From contig CAZDCK010000004.1 in assembly GCA_964503965.1 (NCBI GenBank), forward strand, positions 1-64,000: a stretch of 64,000 nt of DNA. Reading direction: 5' to 3'. Source of the stretch: Eutrophocola sp964503965 (lineage in GTDB: Bacteria; Pseudomonadota; Gammaproteobacteria; Pseudomonadales; Pseudohongiellaceae). Under the pieces are notes generated by a model. The model was not told where the DNA came from. It worked only from the letters and a program-made list of their open reading frames with translations, and did not search any database. Each line of letters starts with the position of its first letter. The stretch's first letter is position 1. A program made the position numbers and the translations under genes. Positions 26,659 through 34,726 of the stretch are shown here, one piece after another.

Positions 26659-29067
26659 TTATTGACTGGCCAGTTCCTGGTTGTTGTCGCTGGTTTTTGT
26701 TCGCATACGAAATTGCGGGCTATTCACTACGCCAAGGACCAGGGAAGAAAAGCTGTAATTGCTGTCTTCAGCTTCCCTGACAATGCGGCGTACCTGCGGC
26801 ATATCGTAATATTCAGTTCCGCGTCCTACGCCATAAGTCATCAGTTTTTCCACGGCGAAGCGGACAAACTGGGGTGAATACTTGAGTAATTGCTCGCGCA
26901 GACCGCTTGGCCCGGTCGCCACAGTGCCATCCCATAATTCCACAGTGGCATCAATGGATGCCGTTACACCACCAAACTGTCTCGGGTGGCCTGCCATGGT
27001 TCGGTACTTGCCGTCAGCGTTGAAATTTTCGAGAGCAAAACCAATACCATCCATGATGGCGTGGCAGGTTTTACAGGGTTCATTCTGTCGATGCATGGTC
27101 AGCTGTTCGCGCAGGTTGGTGATCTGGTTTTCACCGGTTTCCTCCAGTGCGGGTACATTTGCTGGCGGTGCGGGAGGCGGGGTACCGAGCAGATTCTCCA
27201 GTACCCATACGCCACGCTTGACAGGAGAGGTACGGAAATTCTCGGCCCAGGTCAGTGAAAGAAAACTGCCCTGTCCCAGAATGCCGCGTCGGTAATCGAG
27301 GTCCGGGCCCAGTTCCACGCGCCGAAAATGGGCGCCATAGATATTGGGAATGTCGTAATGCTTGGCCAGGCGTTCATTGACAAAGGTATAGTCCGCATCA
27401 AGAAGAGTCAGGATGCTGCGATCTTCGCGGATAATGCTTTCGAAGAGCAATTCAGTTTCCTGCTGAAAGGCATCTCGAAGTTCTGCATCCCAATCGGGGA
27501 AGAAAATGCCATCCGGTGAGGTGGTGGGCAGATTGCGCAGGTACAGCCATTGCTGGCCGAAATTTTTTACCAGCGCGTCAGCTTTGGGGCTCTCGAGCAT
27601 ACGCAGGACCTGAGCTTCCAGAATGTCCGGATCACTCAGACGTTCTTCTGCTGCCAGGTCTATCAACTCATCATCGGGGATATTGCTCCACAGGAAAAAA
27701 GACAGGCGGGAGGCCAACTCAAGATCACTGATTGGATAAATATCTCCCTCGGTTAATGATTCCGGTTCATGCTCCCGTCGTATCAGGAACTCCGGGTCCA
27801 CCAACAGACGGCGCAGGGCCAGTTCAATGCCATCATCGAACGAACCGCTCCTGCGTCCCTCTTCATAGAAACTCATCATGGGAGCAATATCAGCTTCAGT
27901 CACCGGTCGGCGAAATGCCTTGCGGGAAAGGCTCAGAAAAATGCGTCGGGCACATTCCGGTTCTTCATCCGCATTGGCCGGGGAACAGATAAATATCTTT
28001 TGGCGGCTGGGAGAATCTATGGATTTCTGAGCCTCAAAAGGACCGGAAATCTTGAGCATGCCGATGGCGGGGTGGTATTGAACCTGGGGTAGATCATTGT
28101 TCTCGATGGACTTGCGATCATACTGCTGGATCAGCCCGATATCCGGGCGGAAATTGGTTGCGACAAATGTCGCCCCAACGAGGTGAGTGCCTGCCTTCAC
28201 CGGTAATGTCACATCAAGAGAGCCGTCATGATCGCCTCCCATGCCTACAAAAATACCCAGCCCTGTGTAGTCAAACAAGTGCACCCGTTCGCCATCGATG
28301 CTGATTTCCAGTTTTTCCCCGGGGATATAACTGCCCAGGCCAAAGTTCTGCATGGAAAAACTGTATTCGCCATCTGCCGGGAAATTATGCTCCACGGCTA
28401 TACCGCCTCGGGTATTCAATGGCATACCTGGTAGCTGCATGTTCTGAGAATTGTCCGCGTCCACGATATAGGTCATTTCGGTAGGGGAGTTCCAGGTGCC
28501 TACAGCCATCTTTGCAATTCGGGATGCTGCCCGTGTATAGGCTTCAAGCAGGGTTGGTGAAATAGTGAGAGAGCCAGCCTGGTTGTCAAAGCCGCGGGCA
28601 GAGGAGTCTGCCGGGAGAAAAAGTGAAGGATCTATGTCTATGGCGAGCAATTCGCGAATGACGTTGGCGTATTCGCTCTGGTTAAGACGATGGAGAGTCT
28701 TGCTTCCTGCTGTAACAGTGGCGGACTCATCAATTTTATTTTCGATCCACTCGGTCAGCCGCAGATAATTTCTGTCATTTGGGCGATCCTGGCCGGGCGG
28801 AGGCATCATGCCGGCACGCATTTTGCGAATGGCTTTTTCCCAGTCCTCGGCATTGGTTGCCATGTCGTCACCGAGTATGGTTTCCAGGTCAAGGCTGCCG
28901 GCATAATCCTCGAAATTATGACAGCCCAGGCAATATTCCTCGATACGATCCAGTTGCTGCTGGTCCCGGCGGGACTGTGCTTCAGTATTCTGGTGCGCTA
29001 GTGCCAGCGTAGCGCAGGCGAATGCCAGGGCAAGTTTGCTGGTTCTGGCAGGCTGACGATTCTTCAT
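26659..29067 (-). CDS. DUF1592-family multidomain cytochrome protein
   Basis: 802 residues from the ATG at 29067, which has GGGGGA upstream. Domain order: signal peptide to about 31; N-terminal heme motif CLGCH (46-50) with MRAGMMPPPGQ; DUF1587 (LHRLNQSEYANVIRELL); DUF1595 (CARRIFLSLSRKAFRRPV); DUF1592 (LELASRLSFFLWSNIPDDEL); DUF1588 with a second CxxCH, CKTCH (665-669); DUF1585 at the end (FVRFAVEKLMTYGVGRG). This is the usual Planctomycete-type order. It is the first gene of the operon with DUF1552, diheme cytochrome and ankyrin genes. Periplasmic redox function is inferred from the hemes. Confidence 0.92.
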   Translation of the reverse strand: MKNRQPARTSKLALAFACATLALAHQNTEAQSRRDQQQLDRIEEYCLGCHNFEDYAGSLDLETILGDDMATNAEDWEKAIRKMRAGMMPPPGQDRPNDRNYLRLTEWIENKIDESATVTAGSKTLHRLNQSEYANVIRELLAIDIDPSLFLPADSSARGFDNQAGSLTISPTLLEAYTRAASRIAKMAVGTWNSPTEMTYIVDADNSQNMQLPGMPLNTRGGIAVEHNFPADGEYSFSMQNFGLGSYIPGEKLEISIDGERVHLFDYTGLGIFVGMGGDHDGSLDVTLPVKAGTHLVGATFVATNFRPDIGLIQQYDRKSIENNDLPQVQYHPAIGMLKISGPFEAQKSIDSPSRQKIFICSPANADEEPECARRIFLSLSRKAFRRPVTEADIAPMMSFYEEGRRSGSFDDGIELALRRLLVDPEFLIRREHEPESLTEGDIYPISDLELASRLSFFLWSNIPDDELIDLAAEERLSDPDILEAQVLRMLESPKADALVKNFGQQWLYLRNLPTTSPDGIFFPDWDAELRDAFQQETELLFESIIREDRSILTLLDADYTFVNERLAKHYDIPNIYGAHFRRVELGPDLDYRRGILGQGSFLSLTWAENFRTSPVKRGVWVLENLLGTPPPAPPANVPALEETGENQITNLREQLTMHRQNEPCKTCHAIMDGIGFALENFNADGKYRTMAGHPRQFGGVTASIDATVELWDGTVATGPSGLREQLLKYSPQFVRFAVEKLMTYGVGRGTEYYDMPQVRRIVREAEDSNYSFSSLVLGVVNSPQFRMRTKTSDNNQELASQ

Positions 29068-29324
29068 GGCTTCCCCCGATGCCATGAGGCCGGATTGACA
29101 CCGGACCCCCAACTGGCCCAAGTGGCCAAGTTTCATTATTTGTTATTTTCTACAACAGCCGTTGAAATTACTCTCCAAAGAAAAATTTTGCAACACTGTT
29201 GGCAATCGTAGGCAAGCACGGGATATCCACTGAAGCCTGTAGTTACTGGGAAAAACAGAAACATGAAATAATTGTACACTCGACGTTGGACTGATTGACT
29301 GTCCCTGAGATGAAACGGGGACAG

Positions 29325-29424
29325 NNNNNNNNNNNNNNNNNNNNNNNNNNNNNNNNNNNNNNNNNNNNNNNNNNNNNNNNNNNNNNNNNNNNNNNNNNNN
29401 NNNNNNNNNNNNNNNNNNNNNNNN
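29325..29424. other. Assembly gap (100 N)
   Basis: Exactly 100 N, the usual placeholder for a join of unknown size. The bases on both sides share AGATGAAACGGGGACAG, so the gap lies in a repeated element, which explains why the assembly stopped there. Linkage across it is inferred by the assembler. Confidence 0.97.
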
Positions 29425-29433
29425 AGATGAAAC

Positions 29434-29508
29434 GGGGACAGTTTAATTAATTCACGTTATTGACATGATATTTCTCCCGGCAATACTCTAATTAAGTAAA
29501 CTGTCCCC
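29434..29508. repeat. REP/MITE-like inverted repeat, copy 1
   Basis: Arms of 19 bases, GGGGACAGTTTAATTAATT (29434-29452) and the complement of GGGGACAGTTTACTTAATT (29490-29508), differ at one position around a 37-base centre. The same element recurs at 33301-33371. It ends 16 bases before the ATG at 29525. Confidence 0.85.
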
Positions 29509-29524
29509 TTTTTTGGAGTGATTA

Positions 29525-29839
29525 ATGATTAGCGAGTACATCCTTTTTGACCTGCCCGAAGGCATCAGCCGGGAACAGGCGGTGAAAGACATGGAAGCGG
29601 TTGTACCGATCTGGCGCAATAACCCTGATCTGATTCGCAAGACCTTCATGTACGATCCCGAAGCGAACCAGGCGGCCGCCCTGTATACGTGGAAAAATCT
29701 GGAGGCAGCCGAAAAAGCCCATGGTGATGAATGGCGCCAGCGCTTGTGGGATACCTACCAGACAGTACCAACAAGGCGGGTTTTTGAAACACCACTGATT
29801 GCGGATAATGCTCTTGGGGAAACTGTCCGGGAAAAGTGA
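29525..29839 (+). CDS. Small dimeric alpha/beta-barrel (YdhR-like) protein
   Basis: 104 residues without signal peptide. The pattern EYILFDLPEGISREQAVKDME, IRKTFMYDPEANQAAALYTWKN and a final helix plus strand (VPTRRVFETPL) matches the ferredoxin-like dimeric alpha/beta barrel seen in YdhR and antibiotic-monooxygenase-type proteins. TTGGAG lies eight bases before the ATG and begins right after the repeat element. The protein is isolated, flanked on both sides by repeats. A cofactor-free oxygenase or stress-related role is possible but not established. Confidence 0.7.
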   Translation: MISEYILFDLPEGISREQAVKDMEAVVPIWRNNPDLIRKTFMYDPEANQAAALYTWKNLEAAEKAHGDEWRQRLWDTYQTVPTRRVFETPLIADNALGETVREK

Positions 29840-29898
29840 TCGCCATTATCAAAAGAAGAGGAGGGCACATTCCATTTTTGAATATCATAGATACAAAA

Positions 29899-29936
29899 GG
29901 GGCAGTGACTGTCCTTTGAAAAAAGTCACTGTCCCC
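29899..29936. repeat. Degenerate GGGG(A)CAGTGACT inverted repeat
   Basis: Arms GGGGCAGTGACT and AGTCACTGTCCCC, identical apart from one missing base, around a 13-base centre. It shares the GGGGACAG outer end with the longer repeats at 29434 and 33301 but is shorter and has a different inner arm. It lies between convergent genes and could act as a terminator-like hairpin. Confidence 0.6.
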
Positions 29937-29944
29937 GCCACTCA

Positions 29945-31666
29945 TTAATGCCTGATCTGGGTAGTAATATCTTCCAGTTCATATACTTCGCAGTTTCCGC
30001 GTTCGGGTAACAGGCCGGCACCGGGATCCGGGTTTAACGTCATCACGCGTGGCGTCATGACCCAGGGTTCTGCGAGGACTTTCGGGTCTGTAACAATCAC
30101 TTCATACAGCATCTCGTTACCGGTACGGGTAAATTTCTCTGTAACGGTCATCTGATCGGAATGGAAGAAACCTCCTCGGGCGAGCCATGTGTAGTCATTG
30201 AAGGCGATGGACTCCAGTACCAATGTATCCCCTTCCCAGTGCCCCACCGTATAGCCCATGTACTTGGTCTGCAGCGCCTGCTGGGGATCATGGGGGCGAC
30301 CATCAGTTGGCATTATCCGGTATTCACCATATCCACCGCCGCCATCGGCGTACTGGCCATAAAAGAAGATAATATCGTTTTCATTATGGACAATTCGGCG
30401 CGGTGGACCATTGCGGGGAATGCCTAACGGCTGACAGGTCATGACCGGGTCTTCCCGGTTGGTCCACATATCCAGCTCAATCACCTTGTCCCAGTGTTCC
30501 GGTTTATACAGGGGACGGTTGGGGCCGAAGCGGGAGGGTGCTTCGAATTCAAAATCGATGGTCTGGTTCCAGACTGAGGAGCAATCTACCTGGGTAGGGC
30601 CACAGCGTCGAAAACCGTAGCGCCAGTTCATGCCGCTGGCACTCCAGTTGCCGGTCAGGTCGGGTTTTTCATTGGCCAGGCGTGGAGTCGGCACATCATC
30701 GTTTTGCCCGGCTACGTTCAGGCGATCCGGAGGTGTCACCGGGGGCGGCCCTCCGGCAATAGCAGGAGTAATAGCGGCCCGGACGCTATCAGGGACAGGC
30801 ATAACGACATATACGCTACCGGTTTCGGTTACCTCGGTGGTGATATCCCGCTGAATCTCTCCATTAAGACGTTCGGTCATACGACCGGCATACAGTACCT
30901 CCACCCTGTTAAGGGGATTGTTCCAGTCGCCGTAATCCCCGTAGGAGAATTCCCGGGTATCCTCTCCATGACTGACGGTTACCGTGGCTGCCATATACCG
31001 GTCATCCAGTTCAGCGACGGCGGTAGCACCTGTGACACCAGGTATCGGGAAAGTGACTACGGGTAAATTGTTTTCCCAGGAAACGCGTGTTTCCCCGATC
31101 ATGCTGGTACCGTTATCAGGAAGCTGACCCGGGTCCGGGTGGCCAGCACCAGCCAGCGCTGCCTTGACGGCGCCCTGAGGGCTGGCCCATAAACGGATCA
31201 GTCGTTCTGTAACAGCCTCCGGCATGGGTGTAGCATCGCCTTCTCCAGGGACTATTTCGGCCCCGGGCAGGTCTTCATTCCAGGCATACTGCCAATTCAC
31301 AACCTCAATTCTTGCAACAGGTGAGCCATCCGGAAGGGTGCATGCATACTTGATGCGTTGCCCGGCGTACTGGTAATTGGTGCTGGCGCGATAGGTGTCC
31401 AGAGCACAGTCCTGTTCGTTAACCTTGATTGTGCCGGTACCCTGGTATTCAAGCGTTGCGATAAGTTCATGCTCGTCAATGCCGCGCAGCATGCCCATAT
31501 GCCAGGCCCAGTTGAAAAGGACCGCTTTGAGATCTGTAGCCCCTTCTTCCGGCGTGTAGGGAGGATTGCCGGCACCAAACTGAGCGCTGGCTATCAAAGG
31601 TAATCCGGTAAGAAATGCCGTTGTAAGTAGAGCGGGTAAACAGGCCTTTCCAGTGAAATGAGCCAT
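29945..31666 (-). CDS. Large exported GDTLVV-family protein
   Basis: 573 residues, signal peptide ending near ASAQ29. The first roughly 330 residues are a separate region with no recognised family, starting with LKAVLFNWAWHMGMLRG and ending in a Pro-rich linker (GGPPPVTPPDR). The last 240 residues are a GDTLVV domain: KPDLTGNWSASG, PVMTCQPLGIPRNGPP, GHWEGDTLVLESIAFND, and FHSDQMTVTEKFTR. It follows a DUF6152 gene by 27 bases on the same strand and is probably co-translated with it. Function unknown. Confidence 0.75.
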   Translation of the reverse strand: MAHFTGKACLPALLTTAFLTGLPLIASAQFGAGNPPYTPEEGATDLKAVLFNWAWHMGMLRGIDEHELIATLEYQGTGTIKVNEQDCALDTYRASTNYQYAGQRIKYACTLPDGSPVARIEVVNWQYAWNEDLPGAEIVPGEGDATPMPEAVTERLIRLWASPQGAVKAALAGAGHPDPGQLPDNGTSMIGETRVSWENNLPVVTFPIPGVTGATAVAELDDRYMAATVTVSHGEDTREFSYGDYGDWNNPLNRVEVLYAGRMTERLNGEIQRDITTEVTETGSVYVVMPVPDSVRAAITPAIAGGPPPVTPPDRLNVAGQNDDVPTPRLANEKPDLTGNWSASGMNWRYGFRRCGPTQVDCSSVWNQTIDFEFEAPSRFGPNRPLYKPEHWDKVIELDMWTNREDPVMTCQPLGIPRNGPPRRIVHNENDIIFFYGQYADGGGGYGEYRIMPTDGRPHDPQQALQTKYMGYTVGHWEGDTLVLESIAFNDYTWLARGGFFHSDQMTVTEKFTRTGNEMLYEVIVTDPKVLAEPWVMTPRVMTLNPDPGAGLLPERGNCEVYELEDITTQIRH

Positions 31667-31693
31667 GATGAATTCCCCTTGTATGGTATTAAA

Positions 31694-32095
31694 TTATTCA
31701 GGTGTGAATTCGACCTGGCGGTCACCTGGTAATTGAATGGAACGTACAAAGCCCAGTGGTTTGCCATTGCGGGCCGGAAAATAGACTGCACTGACCGTAT
31801 CACCGGCTTTGACGTCATTGCTGCCGCCATTACCAAACCCCAGGTTGGCCAGGGTGTTGGCAGAGCCTGTTGTGAGAATCCATTCTGTTTCCGAGCCGTC
31901 TTCGTTGGTCACAGCCACATGGAATGCCCCATGGGGATTGGTGAATGCTACCTTGGTGAGAACGCCGGTTATTTCGCCTTCCTTGCGAATATCATAGACA
32001 GCAGCCAGGGAATGGTGAGCCTGGAGCAGGGTGCTGGTGGTAAGAAGCGAGGTGAGTAAAACAGCGAAGCCAACAACACGCTGGATGGTTTTCAT
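31694..32095 (-). CDS. Exported DUF6152 protein
   Basis: 133 residues: signal peptide ending LLQA26, then a mature N-terminus starting His-His-Ser. The domain follows the DUF6152 pattern: GEITGVLTKVAFTNPHGAFHVAV, TEWILTTGSANTLANLGF, and VSAVYFPARNGKPLGF. Small periplasmic beta-barrel-like fold expected. Directly upstream of a GDTLVV-family gene, repeating the pairing seen at 43.9-45.1 kb. Family assignment is from pattern memory. Confidence 0.75.
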   Translation of the reverse strand: MKTIQRVVGFAVLLTSLLTTSTLLQAHHSLAAVYDIRKEGEITGVLTKVAFTNPHGAFHVAVTNEDGSETEWILTTGSANTLANLGFGNGGSNDVKAGDTVSAVYFPARNGKPLGFVRSIQLPGDRQVEFTPE

Positions 32096-32216
32096 GAGAG
32101 TCCCCCTGAAGGTGTCAGCACTTCCCTTGCTGTACCGTTCAACATTGAAACGGCTGTTATTTTGATTATTGACTGAGCGTACTACCCGCAGATGTAAAAA
32201 TCAAAAACTAAAAGGC

Positions 32217-32242
32217 AAAAAAAAGGGCCAAGAGCCCCTTTT
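32217..32242 (-). terminator. Rho-independent terminator
   Basis: On the minus strand AAAAGGGGC and GCCCTTTT form a stem with one bulged base, followed by an eight-T run. It lies 18 bases after the stop of the SnoaL lipoprotein gene, in the right orientation. Confidence 0.8.
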
Positions 32243-32259
32243 AACAGAATCAGTTAGCA

Positions 32260-33273
32260 CTAGGGTTGGGGTGGTAAATCGAAACTGGCGTTATCCCAGT
32301 GTTCGGCCAGTTTGCCATTCTCTACGTGCCACATATCAAACCAGGTGGTGGTATAGGGATTGCCAGCGGAATCCAGATATTCAGTCATGGTGCCCATGAT
32401 AACCAGGTCTCCTTCAGCTACGATATTAACCATAGTTGGTACTGTGTCAGCGACGGGGCGGGGTTGTGCTATGGGTTCAAAGAAGGCAAGGAAACCATCA
32501 AGGCCGGTGTTGGCAATTGGATTGTGCTGGATATAATCCTCGGCCAGAAATTGTGAGGCAGTATCTATTTGCTGGGCATCCAGAAGGGTGCGCCACATGT
32601 CGTATACAAGGCGTTTGTTGGCGGCCAGTTGTGGATCATCACTGGCCAGCGCGGCTTCATGATCCGGGTGTGGTACAACCGGGACATATTCTTTTGGCAA
32701 CATTCCTTCGGGCAATGTGCCATGGTCCCAATGTTCCACGATCTTGCCATTCTCAAAACGCCATAGATTGAAGATAGTTGTTGTGTAAGGTTCACCTGTT
32801 TGCGGATGAGTGCGTTCATCCACCCAGGCCATAGCGACCAGATCACCTTCCGCAAGAACGGCCACCAGAGGCCTGATCATGCGTTCAGGAATTTCCAGTG
32901 GTTCACCCAGGGATTCAAAATATTCCACCAGGCCATCCCAGCCAGTGTCAGCGATCGGGTTGTGCTGGATGTAGATTTCATCAATATACTGTTTGGCCAC
33001 TTCCATATTTCTGGCATCTACCATGGCGCGCCACATGTCATAGGTATCCCGCTTGTTGGCAGCAAGCTGAGGGTCATTACTTGAAAGCATGGTCTCATGA
33101 TCAGGATTTTCCGTGACGGGAACGTAAGGCTGCAGTTCGGGGGGTGTTTCAGCCTGGACAGCGTCGCTGCTAATGACACTATCATTGGAAACAGTTTCAG
33201 CAGTTTCCTGTGAGCAGGATGAAAGCAGAACCATGAATATGGAGAAGACGATCAGCGAAGCCAGTGTTTGCAT
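32260..33273 (-). CDS. Tandem SnoaL-like lipoprotein
   Basis: 337 residues. A lipobox LLSSC with Cys20 indicates lipid anchoring after signal cleavage. Two SnoaL-like domains follow: NKRDTYDMWRAMVDARN with IQHNPIADTG and FNLWRFENGKIVEHWD, then NKRLVYDMWRTLLDAQQ with IQHNPIANTG and FDMWHVENGKLAEHWDN. The halves are closely alike, showing internal duplication. Paralogue of 21872-22885. An enzyme of the SnoaL-like aldol-condensation type is possible, but no assay-level evidence can be drawn from sequence. Confidence 0.85.
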   Translation of the reverse strand: MQTLASLIVFSIFMVLLSSCSQETAETVSNDSVISSDAVQAETPPELQPYVPVTENPDHETMLSSNDPQLAANKRDTYDMWRAMVDARNMEVAKQYIDEIYIQHNPIADTGWDGLVEYFESLGEPLEIPERMIRPLVAVLAEGDLVAMAWVDERTHPQTGEPYTTTIFNLWRFENGKIVEHWDHGTLPEGMLPKEYVPVVPHPDHEAALASDDPQLAANKRLVYDMWRTLLDAQQIDTASQFLAEDYIQHNPIANTGLDGFLAFFEPIAQPRPVADTVPTMVNIVAEGDLVIMGTMTEYLDSAGNPYTTTWFDMWHVENGKLAEHWDNASFDLPPQP

Positions 33274-33300
33274 AAATATGATCCTGGTAAAAATAAATAC

Positions 33301-33371
33301 GGGGACAGTTTACTTAATTAGTCCCGGGTATTGTTGGATATTTCAATATTCGAATTAAGTAAACTGTCCCC
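33301..33371. repeat. REP/MITE-like inverted repeat, copy 2
   Basis: Perfect 19-base arms GGGGACAGTTTACTTAATT (33301-33319 and, inverted, 33353-33371) around a 33-base centre. Same arms as the copy at 29434-29508, whose centre sequence differs. It fills the space between two minus-strand genes. Confidence 0.88.
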
Positions 33372-33376
33372 TTTTA

Positions 33377-34456
33377 TTATTTGACGCGCTCAAATGGCCA
33401 GGCTCCGGAAACATGTACTTCTGAAACCGACGTGATGTCGCCGTTTTCATCGGCATTGAATATCCAGCCCAGACCGAACGTACTGTCGAATGCATTCTGG
33501 CTCTGGGGCACAAGCAGGGACGTGGCATTGTCTGTATTGCCTCCGGTATCGGAATACCGGGGAGAGCGCGTCAGATAAAGCTGGCCATCCTCGATGAACA
33601 CTTCTGCCGTAATCAGGTTTCCAAGCCAGATACCCTGATAGGTGCCCACATAGGTCTGCATGGTGGACAGCGGAACTTCGACAATTTTCTCTTCTGCCTG
33701 GCTAATTTCGCCCGTGTAATGGCGCTGGGCAGTTTCCGATTCGTTGCAGACGATTTCCAGAATATGCACATTTTCCCTGAAGCCGAGGTCGACAGTGGCT
33801 TGAACGGGCTGTTTCAGCGTGCCTGGATCTTCATAGGCGATTTTCAGGGTCATATGGCCAAAGTCATGACGGGTATAGCGTTCAGTAATTTTTAACTGGT
33901 CAGTGTGGGGGAGACCTTCCCGGGTCAACCAGGTTTTGTCATTGAAGCCGCTGGTTTCGACGACCAGTGTGTCGCCTTCCCAATGGGCTGCAGAAAACCC
34001 AAGCCAGGATGGAAGTATGGCACTCTCCAGAGGAGATCGGCCATCCAGGTGTATCTGGCGATAGGTCATATCCCCATTGAGAACGGCAATGAATGAGGGA
34101 GTCTGCACGATCTGGCGTGAGCCGCCAACAGAAGGTCCGGCGGGGTATGAGGCAGGGCCATCCGGGAGGCAGTGAAAGCGGGGATCATTGACAAAAAATG
34201 TCCGTTCCTGCTCCCTCATGACTTCCAGGGCCCAGTCCTGGTAGTTATCCAGGTCAAAGAGGGAACCTGAAGCATCTCCGGGTACCCACATGCCGGAGAT
34301 ATTCGGTTTGCCGTCGAATGTGCGGGGAGCAGTGGCTGCCAGATCGACACTGCCATCAGCCGTTCGGGGAATACCCTGCTGCTGCCAGTCAAACCACTGG
34401 GCATTTACTGTTGAACCAATCAGCAGCAAAAGCAAAGGTAAAAGTATTCTATTCAT
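33377..34456 (-). CDS. Exported GDTLVV-family protein (long form)
   Basis: 359 residues, signal peptide ending VNAQ20. Closest relative in the window is the 2765-3826 protein, with which it shares the whole layout: IPRTADGSVDLA, KPNISGMWVPG, FHCLPDGP, FSAAHWEGDTLVVETSGFND, LPHTDQLKITERYTR, and a separate C-terminal beta domain (YVGTYQGIWLGN). It is divergent from the TonB receptor gene, which suggests shared regulation. No cofactor motif visible; function unknown. Confidence 0.78.
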   Translation of the reverse strand: MNRILLPLLLLLIGSTVNAQWFDWQQQGIPRTADGSVDLAATAPRTFDGKPNISGMWVPGDASGSLFDLDNYQDWALEVMREQERTFFVNDPRFHCLPDGPASYPAGPSVGGSRQIVQTPSFIAVLNGDMTYRQIHLDGRSPLESAILPSWLGFSAAHWEGDTLVVETSGFNDKTWLTREGLPHTDQLKITERYTRHDFGHMTLKIAYEDPGTLKQPVQATVDLGFRENVHILEIVCNESETAQRHYTGEISQAEEKIVEVPLSTMQTYVGTYQGIWLGNLITAEVFIEDGQLYLTRSPRYSDTGGNTDNATSLLVPQSQNAFDSTFGLGWIFNADENGDITSVSEVHVSGAWPFERVK

Positions 34457-34658
34457 GGGCTTTCCCTCTTAGGCACAGGTGATTTCACGATTTTCAGAAA
34501 ACAAGTGTATCTCATGAAGCTGTAATGGCAATAAATGCTGTAGGTATATTTGATAGTCAGATCGGATCATGGATAAAAATCAACAATCAAGAGTGACAGG
34601 AAAAACCCATAATCAGATTAGGCATGATGATTGCAAAAGATGCTATCTGATGTTTTTA

Positions 34659-34688
34659 TTGACTGGATGAATGTTTAAAAAAACATTC
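34659..34688 (+). promoter_or_regulatory. Possible promoter with palindrome before TonB receptor
   Basis: TTGACT at 34659-34664 could serve as a -35 box. It is followed by a palindrome with perfect 8 bp arms, GAATGTTT and AAACATTC, separated by AAAA (34669-34688). It lies 38 bases before the receptor ATG, a position suited to a repressor site. A clear -10 box was not found. Confidence 0.4.
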
Positions 34689-34726
34689 AAAAATCAATTT
34701 TTACGGGTTTCTTGGGGGAAATTGAA

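Larger units (their letters stand above)
29068..29524. other. Gap-containing intergenic region
   Basis: Holds the promoter side of the DUF1592 operon on the left, a 100 N scaffold gap, and an inverted-repeat element on the right. No protein-coding sequence is visible in the sequenced parts. The true length and content are unknown because of the gap. Confidence 0.6.
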
